Shown here: positions 21,446 to 32,037 of the stretch, piece after piece
How the letters are laid out: every line of letters starts with the position of its first letter
How positions within the stretch are numbered: position 1 is the stretch's first letter
Assembly (NCBI GenBank): GCA_963920575.1
Contig: OY986972.1
Coordinates: 12,350,010 to 12,414,009 of the forward strand
Direction: 5' to 3'
DNA from: Narthecium ossifragum
Taxonomy: Eukaryota > Streptophyta > Magnoliopsida > Dioscoreales > Nartheciaceae
DNA: 64,000 nucleotides
Translations under genes and position numbers: made by a program
The notes under the pieces: model-generated
Seen by the model: the letters and a program-made list of their open reading frames with translations, nothing else
Database searches by the model: none
What the model was told of the DNA's origin: nothing

Positions 21446-22178
21446 AAGGAGATGGCCGGCGGTGGCGGTGAATGGTGGAGATTGCGAGGGGAGATCGTGA
21501 GAGGGGCAGACAGAGGGAGAACTGAGAGTCTGAGAGTGGTCTGGAGGAGTAGAGAAGGCTGAGAACGGTTTAAAAGCTAAAAGCTAAATGGGTAAACGGG
21601 TTGACCCGCGGATTAGGTGGGTCAACCCGACCCGACCCGTTTATTCACGAGTCATAAACGGGTCGACCCGTTTATGACCCGAACCCGATTATATTAAAAC
21701 CCAAACCCGTTTATCTCGGGTTGGGTCGGGTCGGGTTCACGGGTCATGACCCGAATTACCACCCCTATACATACCCGTAGTAGATCGTCCCCCTCATGTC
21801 GCTGTTGGGTGAGGGTAGTGTTGTTGTTGAGTCACTCCTTAGACTTAGGCGGAGGACAACACAGTTGTTGTTGCCTTTCCTTTGAGTGTGGCGTAGAATA
21901 GAACCACTCAAATTGTGAATTTGAGGAAGAATGTACATGTATCCTAAATTGTGATATTTGATAGAGGATATTGTATTTGAAAGAGCTATACCTTTATTGT
22001 ATTATTACTTAATGTCAATCGAGGATTGTAATAGTTAATTATTTGTATTACATCATTGTGACAGAATTGTTTAAATTAGTCTTGAGATTTGTAATTATGC
22101 ACCACGGGTTATACCAAATAGTTATAGGGCTGGCTCACCCCGTCGATCCGGATGGGTTTTCAGGGTCGGAGCGTGACA

Positions 22179-22197
22179 GTTTGGTATCAGAACAGGC
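22179..22197 (+). other. Primer binding site of E, tRNA-iMet type
   Basis: GTTTGGTATCAGAACAGGC directly after the LTR terminus GCGTGACA. It has one difference from the usual TGGTATCAGAGC. Confidence 0.85.
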
Positions 22198-24646
22198 TGT
22201 AGGTCCCAGGAATTGGATTAGGCTTGCGGTTAAGGTTTTGAGTGTGGAATTGGACAATTTTAGGTCTAGAACATCCTTGCATGCTGATTGCGACCGTGTG
22301 ATGTGCTCATTTAACTTTATTGCTACTTTGTTTTGTTGGTTTTCGGCTATGACATGACGTTTCAGGGGGACATATGCATGCATGCTGGTGTCATCTGTTC
22401 CCTCGCCTGACAGTGAGTCTCCCCTCATGTTGGAGATGAGCGAGTAGGGATCATGACAAATGCCTCTGTGCTCTTGGAATCTTGAGAGGTGGAACCATTC
22501 TGGTCTCGAGGCGATGTTGGATATCCTTCCACAGCAGAGGACTAGTTCAAGGGCGTGTTCTGGAACCTTGATGGCAAGGCATCAAGGAGTTTCGTTGATG
22601 AATACGTTTTATATCTCGCAAGTATACGAATCGGTGTCGTCAGTATAGCAGCAAGATGAGTATCGTACTCACAGAGATTTGTAAAGATTATTAGAGTAAA
22701 ACACTAAAGAACAGAGAAGAAAGAAAATAAGGTTATAAGAAACGAAATAAGAAAATGATGGAAATCCGATGGATGAAAACTAAGGTTCCGATTTCACCAT
22801 AACATCCTCATTCTATGCATTGAATCAACAAAATCTCAGTTTAATCCAAGGGTTCGTTCTTCCAGTATGATGATCCGTTCGGCCGCGGTCTTCGCCAACT
22901 ACCCTCAATTAACTCTTGCTAATGAACCCATACCTAAGTGTCAATCAAGAATCCATTAAGCTCTGAAGAACTATTATGAACCAAGAATTGTCTTAGCTTG
23001 AACCCGGCTTTGACATAATAAACTCATTCATTCATAGATCCTGCAAGATTAGGGAATGAACCCTCACCCAATATCATATAAAACAATCTACAATACTTCT
23101 ATTGGGAAGATAAAGGTATTTAAGATTTCAGTTATAATAATGAATGAAACAAGGAATATAAACTGATTAAATAAGCATGATTCAATAACATAGAATGATT
23201 CTGTTAGGCTACATCGGTACCTTAGAATATAAACTAGCCACTCATGTTCATCATGAAGATAACACAAGTGTTTAAGGAAAAATAAAGAAAGAAAGACAAA
23301 GAAAACAACACGTTAACACCGCTTCCTCTCCTCCAGATGCTCCAGAAAAGTCCTCCTAGAAGTCCTCCTTCAATAACCCTAAGTTTCCTATTTATAGGCA
23401 CCAAAAGTATGCAACTCAGATTAGATCTGCACCCTTGATTTTTCTTAATTGCTATATAATGATCGATCTTCTAGGAATGAAGATCGATCATTTCATCCCT
23501 CAAAACTGGTTGTGCCTGAAGATGATCGATCATTTCAATCATCGATTTTCTCAATTTTCTCAACTGTGAAGATGATCGATCTTCTTAAGCCAAAACATCG
23601 ATCCGAGTAAACATGGCTCTCTGTCATCTCTGGCTGCATAAAATAATCAATCATTATACGGAAAGATGATCGATCATTTGTCCTGCATATTTTCTCTTTT
23701 GCCATTCAGACTGCGCCACTGATATTAAAAATACCGTAACTTCCTCTAGGAAACTCGGAATCACGAACCGTAAAATTTTACAGAAATGAGACTTCAAGAG
23801 CTTTCCAATCATATATGGAAAATCATCTGGTTCTTCATAAGAAGGTATAGTTTAATCTTCCAAATTGACCCATGTAATCTTTTCAGGTTCTTTCCTCCTT
23901 TTAATTCCAATTTTCTGCATTTTTCAGCCAATCTTTGTGAAGCAACATATAAGTGTAAAAATAGTACTAAAAATGTTGATTAAGGCTGAATAATTTAACA
24001 ATTAAGATGGTTATGAGACTGTTCAGACTGCACTTTCATGCACTCATCAGTCGATCACTTCGAAGATGTTGGTTTTCTTGTTTCCTTTTGAGGTGATGAC
24101 TAGTGGCACTTGTCAGGCCCACTAGGGACACCGTGGTTGTGTCTCGAGAGCAGTTTCGTGCACTGCTCTCTGGCTCCTACCCTTCGTTGGGGCTGAGGTT
24201 GATGCTGTTTGGAGTACTCTCCTCTAGCTCTGGGTACTCGCACCGCGTGATAATACATGGGTTGGTTGGATCATTCGTCTCAGTGTGCTAGAGAACAGTG
24301 GGGGACACCTTTTTCTATGCTCTGCCTACTCAGACTGGTGACTGTGAGGATTGACACCGGACAATTGGTCGATGGTCGTAGAGAGTTTCGGGGTTATTGT
24401 TTTTGCTTCTGGGGAACGGCAGGGTGGCCGTTGGCGGAGACAGAGGTTTCAGCATCAACGACAGTCATGGCAGCAGCAACATCATACCAGTTTTTTGAGA
24501 GGTAGCCTGGACCGCCATACTAAGAGGGAACCAACAGGGTGCTCGAGTGCTAGTCACCAGGAGCCTTTCTGCCAACGGTGCTGGCTGCGAGGGGCGCTGG
24601 GTGCTTACCGTAGAGTAGTGGGTTGATACCTTAGTTGGGATAGGTA
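22198..24646 (+). pseudogene. Decayed gag of element E, split by an F-type LTR
   Basis: The leader after the primer site (GGTCCCAGGAATTGG...) matches that of the D-like element near 39480. The best coding trace is at 24400-24620: a Gln/Arg-rich run with QRFQHQRQSWQQQ, then PFCQRCWLRGALGAYRRV. This resembles the CQRCG...H.GECRR segment before the zinc knuckle of plant gypsy gag, but with key residues lost. No long intact frame remains. F1 cuts it at about 24647. Confidence 0.6.
22596..24049 (-). repeat. F-type (Athila-like) solo LTR, reverse (1454 bp)
   Basis: TGATGAATACG to GCACTCATCA on the plus strand. The flanks TTCGT and GTCGA match at only three of five positions, so the duplication is decayed or the boundary is off by a few bases. 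Minus-strand TATAAATAGG lies near 23390. Five GATCGATC copies lie at 23460-23690. Confidence 0.8.
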
Positions 24647-25268
24647 TGATGATGATGCATAATATTATATTTTTATCCCTTAATACTTAGTCTCCTGTGC
24701 TTATTTGGTACCTAAATACACTCATTATTCTTATATTTTGATTTAGGATGCAATTGAAGTCCTTAAGTACGAAAAGAAGTTGTAAAGAGTATTTGGCTCA
24801 ACTTTAAAAATTAAACTGTACCTCCTGATGAAGAACCATATGATGTGTCATATATGGATGGAAAGATCTTAAAGTCTAGTATCTGGAGAATTTTACGGTT
24901 CGTGATTCCGAATTCCCTAGAGGAAGTTACGGCAATTTTAGTACCGATGGCGCAGTCTGGATGGCAGAACACTAAATACTCTGGAAAGTCCGATCGATCC
25001 GTCTCCCTACTAGGATCAATCCATCTATGCAGAAAACTGACAGAACGCATACTTTTTAGCTGTACACAGTCCGATCGATCCTACTATCCATCCTACTTAG
25101 AAGATCGATCCGACACCCCTGGTAAGATCGATCCGACTCGGGCGTAGCCAGAAATTAAAGATTCCGATGAGAAGGATCGATCCGACACTCATAGAGGGAT
25201 CGATCCTACTTTCCCAGTGAAGAAATTCAACGGTTCAGATCAAATCCGAGGATGGGAAACTTATGGGC

Positions 25269-25276
25269 TATAAATA
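25269..25276 (+). promoter_or_regulatory. TATA box of the F1 5' LTR
   Basis: TATAAATA in the context GGGCTATAAATAGCG, downstream of the GATCGATC cluster. Confidence 0.7.
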
Positions 25277-26139
25277 GCGTTCTTTTTAGGGATTAAGGGG
25301 GGCGAATTCTAGAGGTTTTTGGCTGCTCCTTTCTATTTCTTTGATATTTCTAGGGTTCTTCTTTCTTCTTTAAAGGATTAGATTGTTCTTAACGGCCTTA
25401 CGTGGCTAAACCTTAATTCTTGGTCGAGGAGACTGAAACCTCGGAATCAATGAAACTGTGAGATCTAATCTATTTTTATTGTTCAGTTTATACTTGAGTA
25501 TTGGATGTTCTTCTGAGATTAAATCTTCATGATTGTCTTTTTCTAATTGGTAGGAGGCCTACTAGTTTATTATTCATTGTGATCTACTGCTAGGTTGGAC
25601 ATCAAATCCGTAATTGTTTGATCCCTCTAATCTGTGAAGCAACTGAGATCTATTGATTTACTGCGTTTCAGAGATTAATAGATCTTAGGAAGAATATTCG
25701 ACTAGATTAAATGCAACCGCTTGTGCTTGTGTTGTTTAGTTTCATCGATCTCCCTATTCTTAAGGCTGCTTGTGAGGACCTGTCCCTCTATCCCCTTGGC
25801 TTGTTGTTGACCCTAAGGGCAATTTGGGAAATTGTGCCTTGGCGGTCGATTCACACTGGGTGTGCACACACAGACCTTGTTTGGTGTTTGTGTTTGTTAG
25901 AAAGGTTAGGTGGGACCTAGTTTGGAAGTTCTGGACTTGGGCCCGTTTTCCAGCCCAAGTTTCCACTTCTGGGCAGAGAGGATCTATCCTTTGGTCGAGG
26001 AGGATCGATCCTACCTGTGCCTAGAAGTCTTTGTCGGTGGCTTTCGAAGGACGTGGCCGTCGCTTCCCCTGTCAGGGGGAGGGAAAGTCACTTTCCCTCC
26101 CCTCCCCCAGCTTTTCCCCGGCTTCGTCGACTTTCCCCG

Positions 26140-27016
26140 TGATACGATGCACCTTCTCAAGGGCTTTCGTACCGGGTCTCTTGCCTTATCTCAGATCCTC
26201 TTTAGCCAAATATATGGCTAGGTCGAGAGATACCTTTAGGGTTTTAGGAGAAGGACCCTAGGTATTCGACGAGGAAGGCGAAGACTAGAGGAGATGGATG
26301 AGAAGAGGGATACCTTGCAGCTCCTCTAGGGTTGGCTGGCTTCTCTTGGAGATCCAAGCCTTGGAGAACGTGGTGAAGGGAAGCACGGCAGCCAAGAGGA
26401 CGCCGGGGACTTGGGGTTGGACGGCGGAGGTGGCTGGTAGCGGCGGTGCTGATGGTGGCGAAGGAGTGGACGGCAGCGGAGAAGGAGACCGGTGATGGAG
26501 GAGGACCGGCTGTAGAGAGAGATGAAGGTGGCTGGTGGATTGTGAGGAAACTAAGTTACAGCTACTCTTATATTACTTCTACTCCTAGGATTTATCTCTA
26601 CTAAATAATAACTCTCATAAATTCGTCCATGACCTAGTACAAGCTATAGAGGTCCTTTTATAGAGGCCTCAAGAGTGTTCTACTACAACTAGAGAACTAC
26701 CTTGCTTTAATCAGCAAGTAACCATACTTTCCTACTAAAACTCAATCATAACTCAAACTTCCTGATTACTAGGACTCTTAATATGAACTAATAAAGCAAA
26801 TCATAAACTGAACTCAAACTAGGAAACTGACTCAATCAAGATAACTACTAACTAGGAAATCAACTAAGTAAGCAAACCAGCTAGGAATAGGATTCCTTTG
26901 GCCGGCTGAGCTTAGAACGCCCAAAGGGACTTGGGTGCAGCCAACTCCTTGGCGTGGGCCCATCCAAGCAAGGACGTGGGTCCCTTCTTGGAATGGCTCG
27001 GTTCGACCTCGTATCA
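26140..27016 (-). repeat. Solo LTR-B, reverse (877 bp)
   Basis: TGATACGATGCACCTTCTC to GACCTCGTATCA on the plus strand, with perfect CCCCG duplications (26135-26139 and 27017-27021). Confidence 0.95.
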
Positions 27017-27438
27017 CCCCGACCTTACCCCGCCCCCTTCCCCTGCTCTTTCCTTCTTCTTCCCTCTTCTTCTCCCGGCCCTGCTCTGCTTCCCCTGTTC
27101 CGGCCGCCCCTTTTCCTCCTCCGTTCTCCCTCCTCCGGCCACCGTTCTTGGAGCTTGAAGGCTCGTTGGAACCGTGACGGCGTGAGGAAGATCCTTGGCT
27201 AGGCTTCGTGGATCGAAGCTGCTCTGAGGAGGTAGGGTTCTCACTCAAAGCTCCGGCTGTTTTGAGGGTTTAAATCCGATTTTGTTTCTTGGTTAATCTC
27301 CTTGTGGAGTTGGTGTTTTCCGGTTTTGAAGCCTTGAGTAGCTTCGTGATGCTTAGATCTACCAGCCCACCAAGTTTGGTGAGGTTTGGTTGTGTCATCC
27401 GGCGGTTTTCCTGGCCGGAAGTACGCCGGAACCCATCA

Positions 27439-27745
27439 GGATCGATCGTCCTGGGAGGAAGGATCGGTCCTCTTGTGTTGGCTTGCTGCGCCCAGCGCAT
27501 GATCGATCTTCTTATGGGAGGAGATCGATCATGGGGCATGGGTTAGCATGGTTACCCTTCGTCCCGAGAATGATCGATCTTCCTGGGAGGAAGGATCGAT
27601 CTTCCTTGGTGCGACTGGAAGGGCGCCCTCTGTCATGAAAAAGATCGATCTTCCTGGGAGGAAGGATCGATCTTCTTTGTCTCGACAGTGAGGGACGCTC
27701 ACTGTTACTTAAGTGATTGATCCTTCCCTTGGTGAGGATCGATCC
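27439..27745 (+). repeat. GATCGATC palindrome cluster in LTR-D
   Basis: About eight copies, with the same paired TTCCTGGGAGGAA spacer as at 18316-18620. Confidence 0.8.
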
Positions 27746-29430
27746 TTCTGTAGCAGAGAGGGTTTTCAAGGGTTTTGCCCGCGGGGCTTCGCATGTAAGT
27801 GCTTGTTTTGACGGTTTTGCCCTTGGGGCTTATCATGCCGTTCTTCATGCTTGAATGTTTACTGCTTTGTGGTTAACTGAGGGAGTAATGAACCCTCGGG
27901 AATGCTTAGTATAATTGGGCCATGGGTTATGCGCTTTTATCGCTTTATGGCGAACCGAAGGAAGTCATGATCCTCGGGAGTGCTTAGAATAAATGGGCCG
28001 AAGGTGTGCCTTTGTTGTGTTACCTGTTACTGCTTTATTTATATCCTGCCCTGTTTCCTGTGCATTAGACATGCTAGGTTAGACTGGGTGGGGTTGACCC
28101 GTGGACTCGGTGATCAAGGGCTAAGTAGTAGGTGTCCTACAATTATCGTCCGGCCCACCCTGTGTCAAGGACCGTCGAAGGTAGCCCAGTCCTTGAGCAG
28201 TGGCTATCGGAGGGACGTAGGTTGGACAGGAACCTTGGGGAGGGAGACATCGATGGGATCGATGGCCTCCCTGGCTAGACTTAGTCTTTGGTCAGGAGTT
28301 AGGGGGTCCTGTTGGCTCTGTGGCTTGGAGTACTGGGAGGTGGTAGTCTTAACCTCGGTCGTTCCGTCAAGTGTGGAGATCCCGCTTGGGAAAGGGTGTC
28401 CTACCAGTAGCGTTATGTCCACCCTGTGTCAGGGATTGTTGGAGCTGTCCACCCCTGAGCAGTGGTTGTCGGAGGGGCGTACTGGGACAGGAGTCATTCA
28501 GGTTATTGACGGGATTTATGGGATCCTTGGCAAGCCTCAGTACTTGGCTTCAGGGTTGGTTCGTTTGGGTTTTGCCTTCTTAGCGAGAGTGGTAGAGTAG
28601 GACCTTGCTGAGCTGTTGCTCATTCCTACCTGGACTGTCTGTTTGCAGGTGCGGGTCCTCGTTCTCCTCCGGTGCTTCCTCGTCGGCAGTCTCGTGGCAG
28701 CGTGCCGGATCCTGACCATGTCTGAGGGTCAGGATGGCTTCGTTTGTGCTTTTACGGAGACCCCGGTGGGTAGTGTAGCTTCTTTTGGGGACTGTTGATC
28801 CCTTGTAGCTTGTTGTACTAAACTCTGTTTAACTCTATTATTACTGTTTTGTAATAATTGTTAATAGATGTTGTTTAGTTCCTCGCTTCCGCCTTGTGCT
28901 TGCAGTCAGCTGTTTCCGCCAGCTGTGCGTTAGTCTCAGCTGTTTCCGCCAGTTGAGACTCGTAGATGTAGGTTTTTCCCCTCGTGTCCCGGCCCGGTCT
29001 GGGTTCTGCGGGTCGGGGCGCGAAACTGCTACTAGATTAAATCTACAGCGCGTGTCTTAGGTTATTTAATAGTTAGGATTGATTAGATCGTTTGTTTCTA
29101 ATTAACTATGATTGAGGAGAGATTCGAATTTCATTCGAACGGTGAATATTCATGGTATGAATTGATATATACTTGCATCGATGATCAGTTGTTGGATTCC
29201 GAAGGTGGATGTTGACTTAAACCAAGGTTTGTTCTCTAGATTCAATTCGATTCTTCACTTTAGATTATTTCTTTATTGTTTTCGTTTTTCTCAAAACCCC
29301 CCATCTTGGTTCACTAAGCACAAAACTAGGCTAAACACTCTTCATGGGATTGACTCGTACTCACAGTACTACATTTATTTTGAAGGGTATTGGTTTTATT
29401 TTTGAGTGCCTACGACAGCACATCAAATTT

Positions 29431-29448
29431 TGGCGCCGTTGCCAGGGA
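29431..29448 (+). other. Primer binding site of F1, tRNA-Asp type
   Basis: TGGCGCCGTTGCCAGGGA, five bases after the LTR end. This is the Athila-type primer site, with one change from the usual GCCGGGGA. Confidence 0.9.
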
Positions 29449-29563
29449 GTGATTCTAGTTGATTTTTGTGCTTATTGTGATCTTTATTTTCATAAAAAAA
29501 AAGTGTTTACACAAATTTTCTTGATTTGTTTTTCTCGGTTTACCGTAAACTTCTTGATTGTTT

Positions 29564-31681
29564 ATGAGTAGAGCTCGATTTTTTAATCAAGGTGATTTGC
29601 AGTACGATCCAGAGATAGAAAGAACTTTAAACATGTTAAGGAGGGAAGCTCGGAGAAACATTGAGGAGAACGATTTGGCTCTTGACCACTTATTTGTTGG
29701 CGATTCGGAATTAGAAGAGGAAGAAGTCATGGCAGGAAATCGGACTTTGAAAGAACTTGCAGCCCCAGATTTGAATCAACAACCCTTATGCATTACATTC
29801 CCTACTTTGGATGTTGCTACTACTTTTGAATTGAAATATGGACTAATACATCTCTTACCCACTTTTCATGGACTTGCAGGTGAAGATCCTCACAAGCATT
29901 TAAAAGAGCTTCATGTTGTATGCACAAGTATGAAACCCATGGGGGTGACTGAAGATCAAATCAAATTGAGAGCCTTCCCGTTTTCTTTGAAGGATCGGCT
30001 TTATTATTTACCATCTGGGAGTATTACTACATGGAATGAGTTGAAGAGGTTATTTTTGGAGAAATATTTCCCAGCTTCAAATGCGGCCAACATTCGGAAA
30101 GAGATCTGTGGTGTAAGGCAACATAATGGAGAGTCTCTACACGAGTATTGGGAACGTTTCAAGAAATTATGTGCAAGCTGTCCCCATCATCAAATTAGTG
30201 AGCAATTACTTATCCAATATTTTTATGAGGGCTTACTAACCAATGACAGGAGTATGATTGATGCCGCTAGTGGAGGAGCTTTGGTGGATAAAACTCCTGA
30301 AGCCGCGAGGAACTTGATTGCAAATATGGCGGCTAATTCTCAACAATTTAATACTAGACTTGATTCTTATTCAAAACATGTTAATGAGGTAAATGTCTCA
30401 TCCCTAGAAACACAGATTGCGAGTCTAACTTCTCTTGTTCGTCAATTGGCTGTAGGTAATATGCAAACAGTAAAGGTTTGTGGGATTTGTTCGGTTTGCC
30501 CAACTCTTCAAGAGGAGCCCAGTGAACAAGTAAATGCAACGGGTAGTTTCCCTGGGCTACCGCAAAGGAAGTATGATCCATATTCAAACACGTATAATCC
30601 GAGATGGAGGGATCACCCCAATCTCAACTATGGGGATCCACAAGTAAATCAGCCCACAACTCAATTCCGTCCAAGTGGCCAGCAATATCAACAATATAGA
30701 CCGCCATACCCCCCGAGACAACAACCAAACCCAACTTCTAATTCTGGTATGTCTTTAGAAGATATAGTTAAATCTCTTGCTACTAATACTTTGCAATTTC
30801 AACAGGAGATGAAGGCTAGTATTCAAGGTTTGGAACATCAGGTGGGCCAGATGGCGACTGCAATTAGCAAGCTAGAGGCGCAAAGTTTGGGAAAATTACC
30901 CTCTCAAACGGTAATAAATCCAAGAGAAAATACAAGTGCAATTATTTTGAGGAGTGGTAAAGAAGTTGAGATTCCAGTAAAAGAAGCCACTGCATTATCA
31001 CCGCAAGGAAAAGAGCAAAATATTGTTGCGAACAAAGACTTTCCCAATGACGACGACGTAGCTAAACGTAAGTTTTCACCTCTTTTTGATTATAAACCAG
31101 TGCCTCTTTTTCCTCAGGCTTTAACAGAATCTAGAAGATACGAGAAGAATTCATATCTATATGAGACTTTTCGCCGATGCGAGGTAAATATTCCACTCTT
31201 AGATGCTATTAAACAAGTACCTCGTTATGCTAAATTCTTGAAAGAATTGTGCACAATTAAGAGGAAGCAGAAACTTAAAGGATGTGAGAAGGTGAGAGTT
31301 GGTGAAAATGTTTCTGTAATTCTTGAAAGAAAAATTCCTGCAAAGTGTAAAGATCCAGGTATGTTTACTATCCCATGTACAATTGGTAACACCAAATTTG
31401 AGAAGGCCATGTTAGATCTAGGAGCTTCTATCAATGTCATGCCATATTCTATATATGCTTCTTTAAAACTTGGACCTCTGAATGAAACTGGTGTTGTGAT
31501 TCAATTAGCTGACAGATCTAACGCCTATCCTAAAGGTGTAGTTGAAGATATTATTGTGCAAGTTAATGATTTAGTTTTCCCTGATGATTTTTATGTGCTG
31601 GATATGGAGAATGATGATCATAGTACTCCTATTTTGTTGGGAAGACCATTCTTAAAGACATCCTATGATAGATATGCGTAG
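29564..31681 (+). CDS. Athila-type Gag-protease polyprotein (F1), 705 aa
   Basis: The ATG at 29564 is the first in frame. An acidic N-terminus is followed by FELKYGLIHLLPTFHGLAGE (about residues 90-110), the Athila Gag core FPFSLKDR...W.ELKRLFLEKYFP and GESLHEYWERFKKLCASCPH. Then come a Pro/Gln-rich linker with YNPRWRDHPNL, a conserved NIPLLDAIKQVPRYAKFLKE segment and the aspartic protease DLGASINVMP (about residues 618-627). It forms the particle and cleaves Gag. The frame is open for 2.1 kb, but just after GRPFLKT it loses phase and stops, where a homologous protease tail reads on in another frame. It may serve as a Gag donor, or may simply be young. Confidence 0.92.
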   Translation: MSRARFFNQGDLQYDPEIERTLNMLRREARRNIEENDLALDHLFVGDSELEEEEVMAGNRTLKELAAPDLNQQPLCITFPTLDVATTFELKYGLIHLLPTFHGLAGEDPHKHLKELHVVCTSMKPMGVTEDQIKLRAFPFSLKDRLYYLPSGSITTWNELKRLFLEKYFPASNAANIRKEICGVRQHNGESLHEYWERFKKLCASCPHHQISEQLLIQYFYEGLLTNDRSMIDAASGGALVDKTPEAARNLIANMAANSQQFNTRLDSYSKHVNEVNVSSLETQIASLTSLVRQLAVGNMQTVKVCGICSVCPTLQEEPSEQVNATGSFPGLPQRKYDPYSNTYNPRWRDHPNLNYGDPQVNQPTTQFRPSGQQYQQYRPPYPPRQQPNPTSNSGMSLEDIVKSLATNTLQFQQEMKASIQGLEHQVGQMATAISKLEAQSLGKLPSQTVINPRENTSAIILRSGKEVEIPVKEATALSPQGKEQNIVANKDFPNDDDVAKRKFSPLFDYKPVPLFPQALTESRRYEKNSYLYETFRRCEVNIPLLDAIKQVPRYAKFLKELCTIKRKQKLKGCEKVRVGENVSVILERKIPAKCKDPGMFTIPCTIGNTKFEKAMLDLGASINVMPYSIYASLKLGPLNETGVVIQLADRSNAYPKGVVEDIIVQVNDLVFPDDFYVLDMENDDHSTPILLGRPFLKTSYDRYA

Positions 31682-32037
31682 TGGCATACTTACCTTGGAA
31701 TTTGATGGTAAAATTGTTAAGTTTGAAATATATGATGCCAAGAAATATCCTACTTATGATTTTCATGTTTATTCTATTGATGTGAGGGAATTGGAAGCTT
31801 TCTGTACGGAGAGAAAAAAAAGCAAATGAGCTAGTTGGAGATGCTTCAAGGGAGTGTCTACAGAAGGCAGATGAAGAAGCTGTCCAGCCATGTCCAGTCG
31901 ACCGCGAGAAAGATTCGATCGATCGCCAAGAATACCAGGAGCACTTATCCGATGAACCTCCTCCGACTGAAGTTGAAAGCATTCCTAATACGCCACGAGG
32001 TATTTTTCCTGTGACTATTTCATCTTCATTAGTGGTT
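31660..32037 (+). pseudogene. Out-of-phase protease tail and pol start of F1
   Basis: In the +1 frame reads MIDMRSGILTLEFDGKIVKF (about 31668-31727) and DAKKYPTYDFHVYSIDVREL, then a stop. Further on FPVTISSSLVVK resembles the TLPVIISSxL segment that precedes RT in Athila pol. After that the polymerase is missing. A one-base loss near 31660 explains the phase change. Confidence 0.65.

Larger units (their letters stand above)
11273..21767. mobile_element. hAT-type DNA transposon carrying a captured FLZ gene
   Basis: Termini AAGAGGTGGCAATTTGGG (left) and CCCGAATTACCACCCCTA (right) are imperfect inverted repeats of the plant hAT kind, with a perfect 8-bp duplication TACATACC (11265-11272 and 21768-21775). 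Subterminal zones (11291-11490 and 21590-21750) are dense in ACCCGACCC and GGGTCGGGT motifs. Without the nested B element the unit is about 1.54 kb and has no transposase, so it is non-autonomous. Inside are two pieces of an FCS-like zinc finger gene on the minus strand and a 30-bp minisatellite. It sits inside the E LTR. Confidence 0.88.
10830..22178 (+). mobile_element. 5' LTR of host gypsy element E, split by a hAT element
   Basis: LTR sequence at 10830-11272 and 21768-22178, joined exactly across the hAT duplication. It ends GGGTCGGAGCGTGACA followed at once by a tRNA-iMet primer site, which makes it a 5' LTR. A second copy of the same LTR occupies the unsplit parts of 34071-45546; for example the segment after GTCATGTTGGTCCCCT is shared. 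The LTR start is not visible because the LTR remnant and element C adjoin it on the left. Confidence 0.75.
25771..29025 (+). repeat. Solo LTR-D, split by a B LTR
   Basis: Begins TGTGAGGACC and ends GGTCGGGGCGCGAAA, where the usual CA has become AA. Perfect CTGCT duplications (25766-25770 and 29026-29030). About 2.37 kb without the nested B LTR. GATCGATC cluster at 27439-27745. Confidence 0.92.
24647..29425 (+). repeat. 5' LTR of F1, split by a D LTR
   Basis: Starts within a TGATGATGATG run (exact base uncertain by 6) and ends ACAGCACATCA before the tRNA-Asp primer site. Without the nested insertion it is about 1.5 kb. TATAAATA lies at 25269-25276. Six GATCGATCC copies lie at 24985-25210. Confidence 0.85.

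Noticed and set aside
27979..28600. A 200-codon plus-strand frame in a D LTR
   Set aside because: It lies wholly inside LTR sequence bounded by CTGCT duplications and has no recognisable domain; the equivalent part of the D LTR at 17644 is not open.
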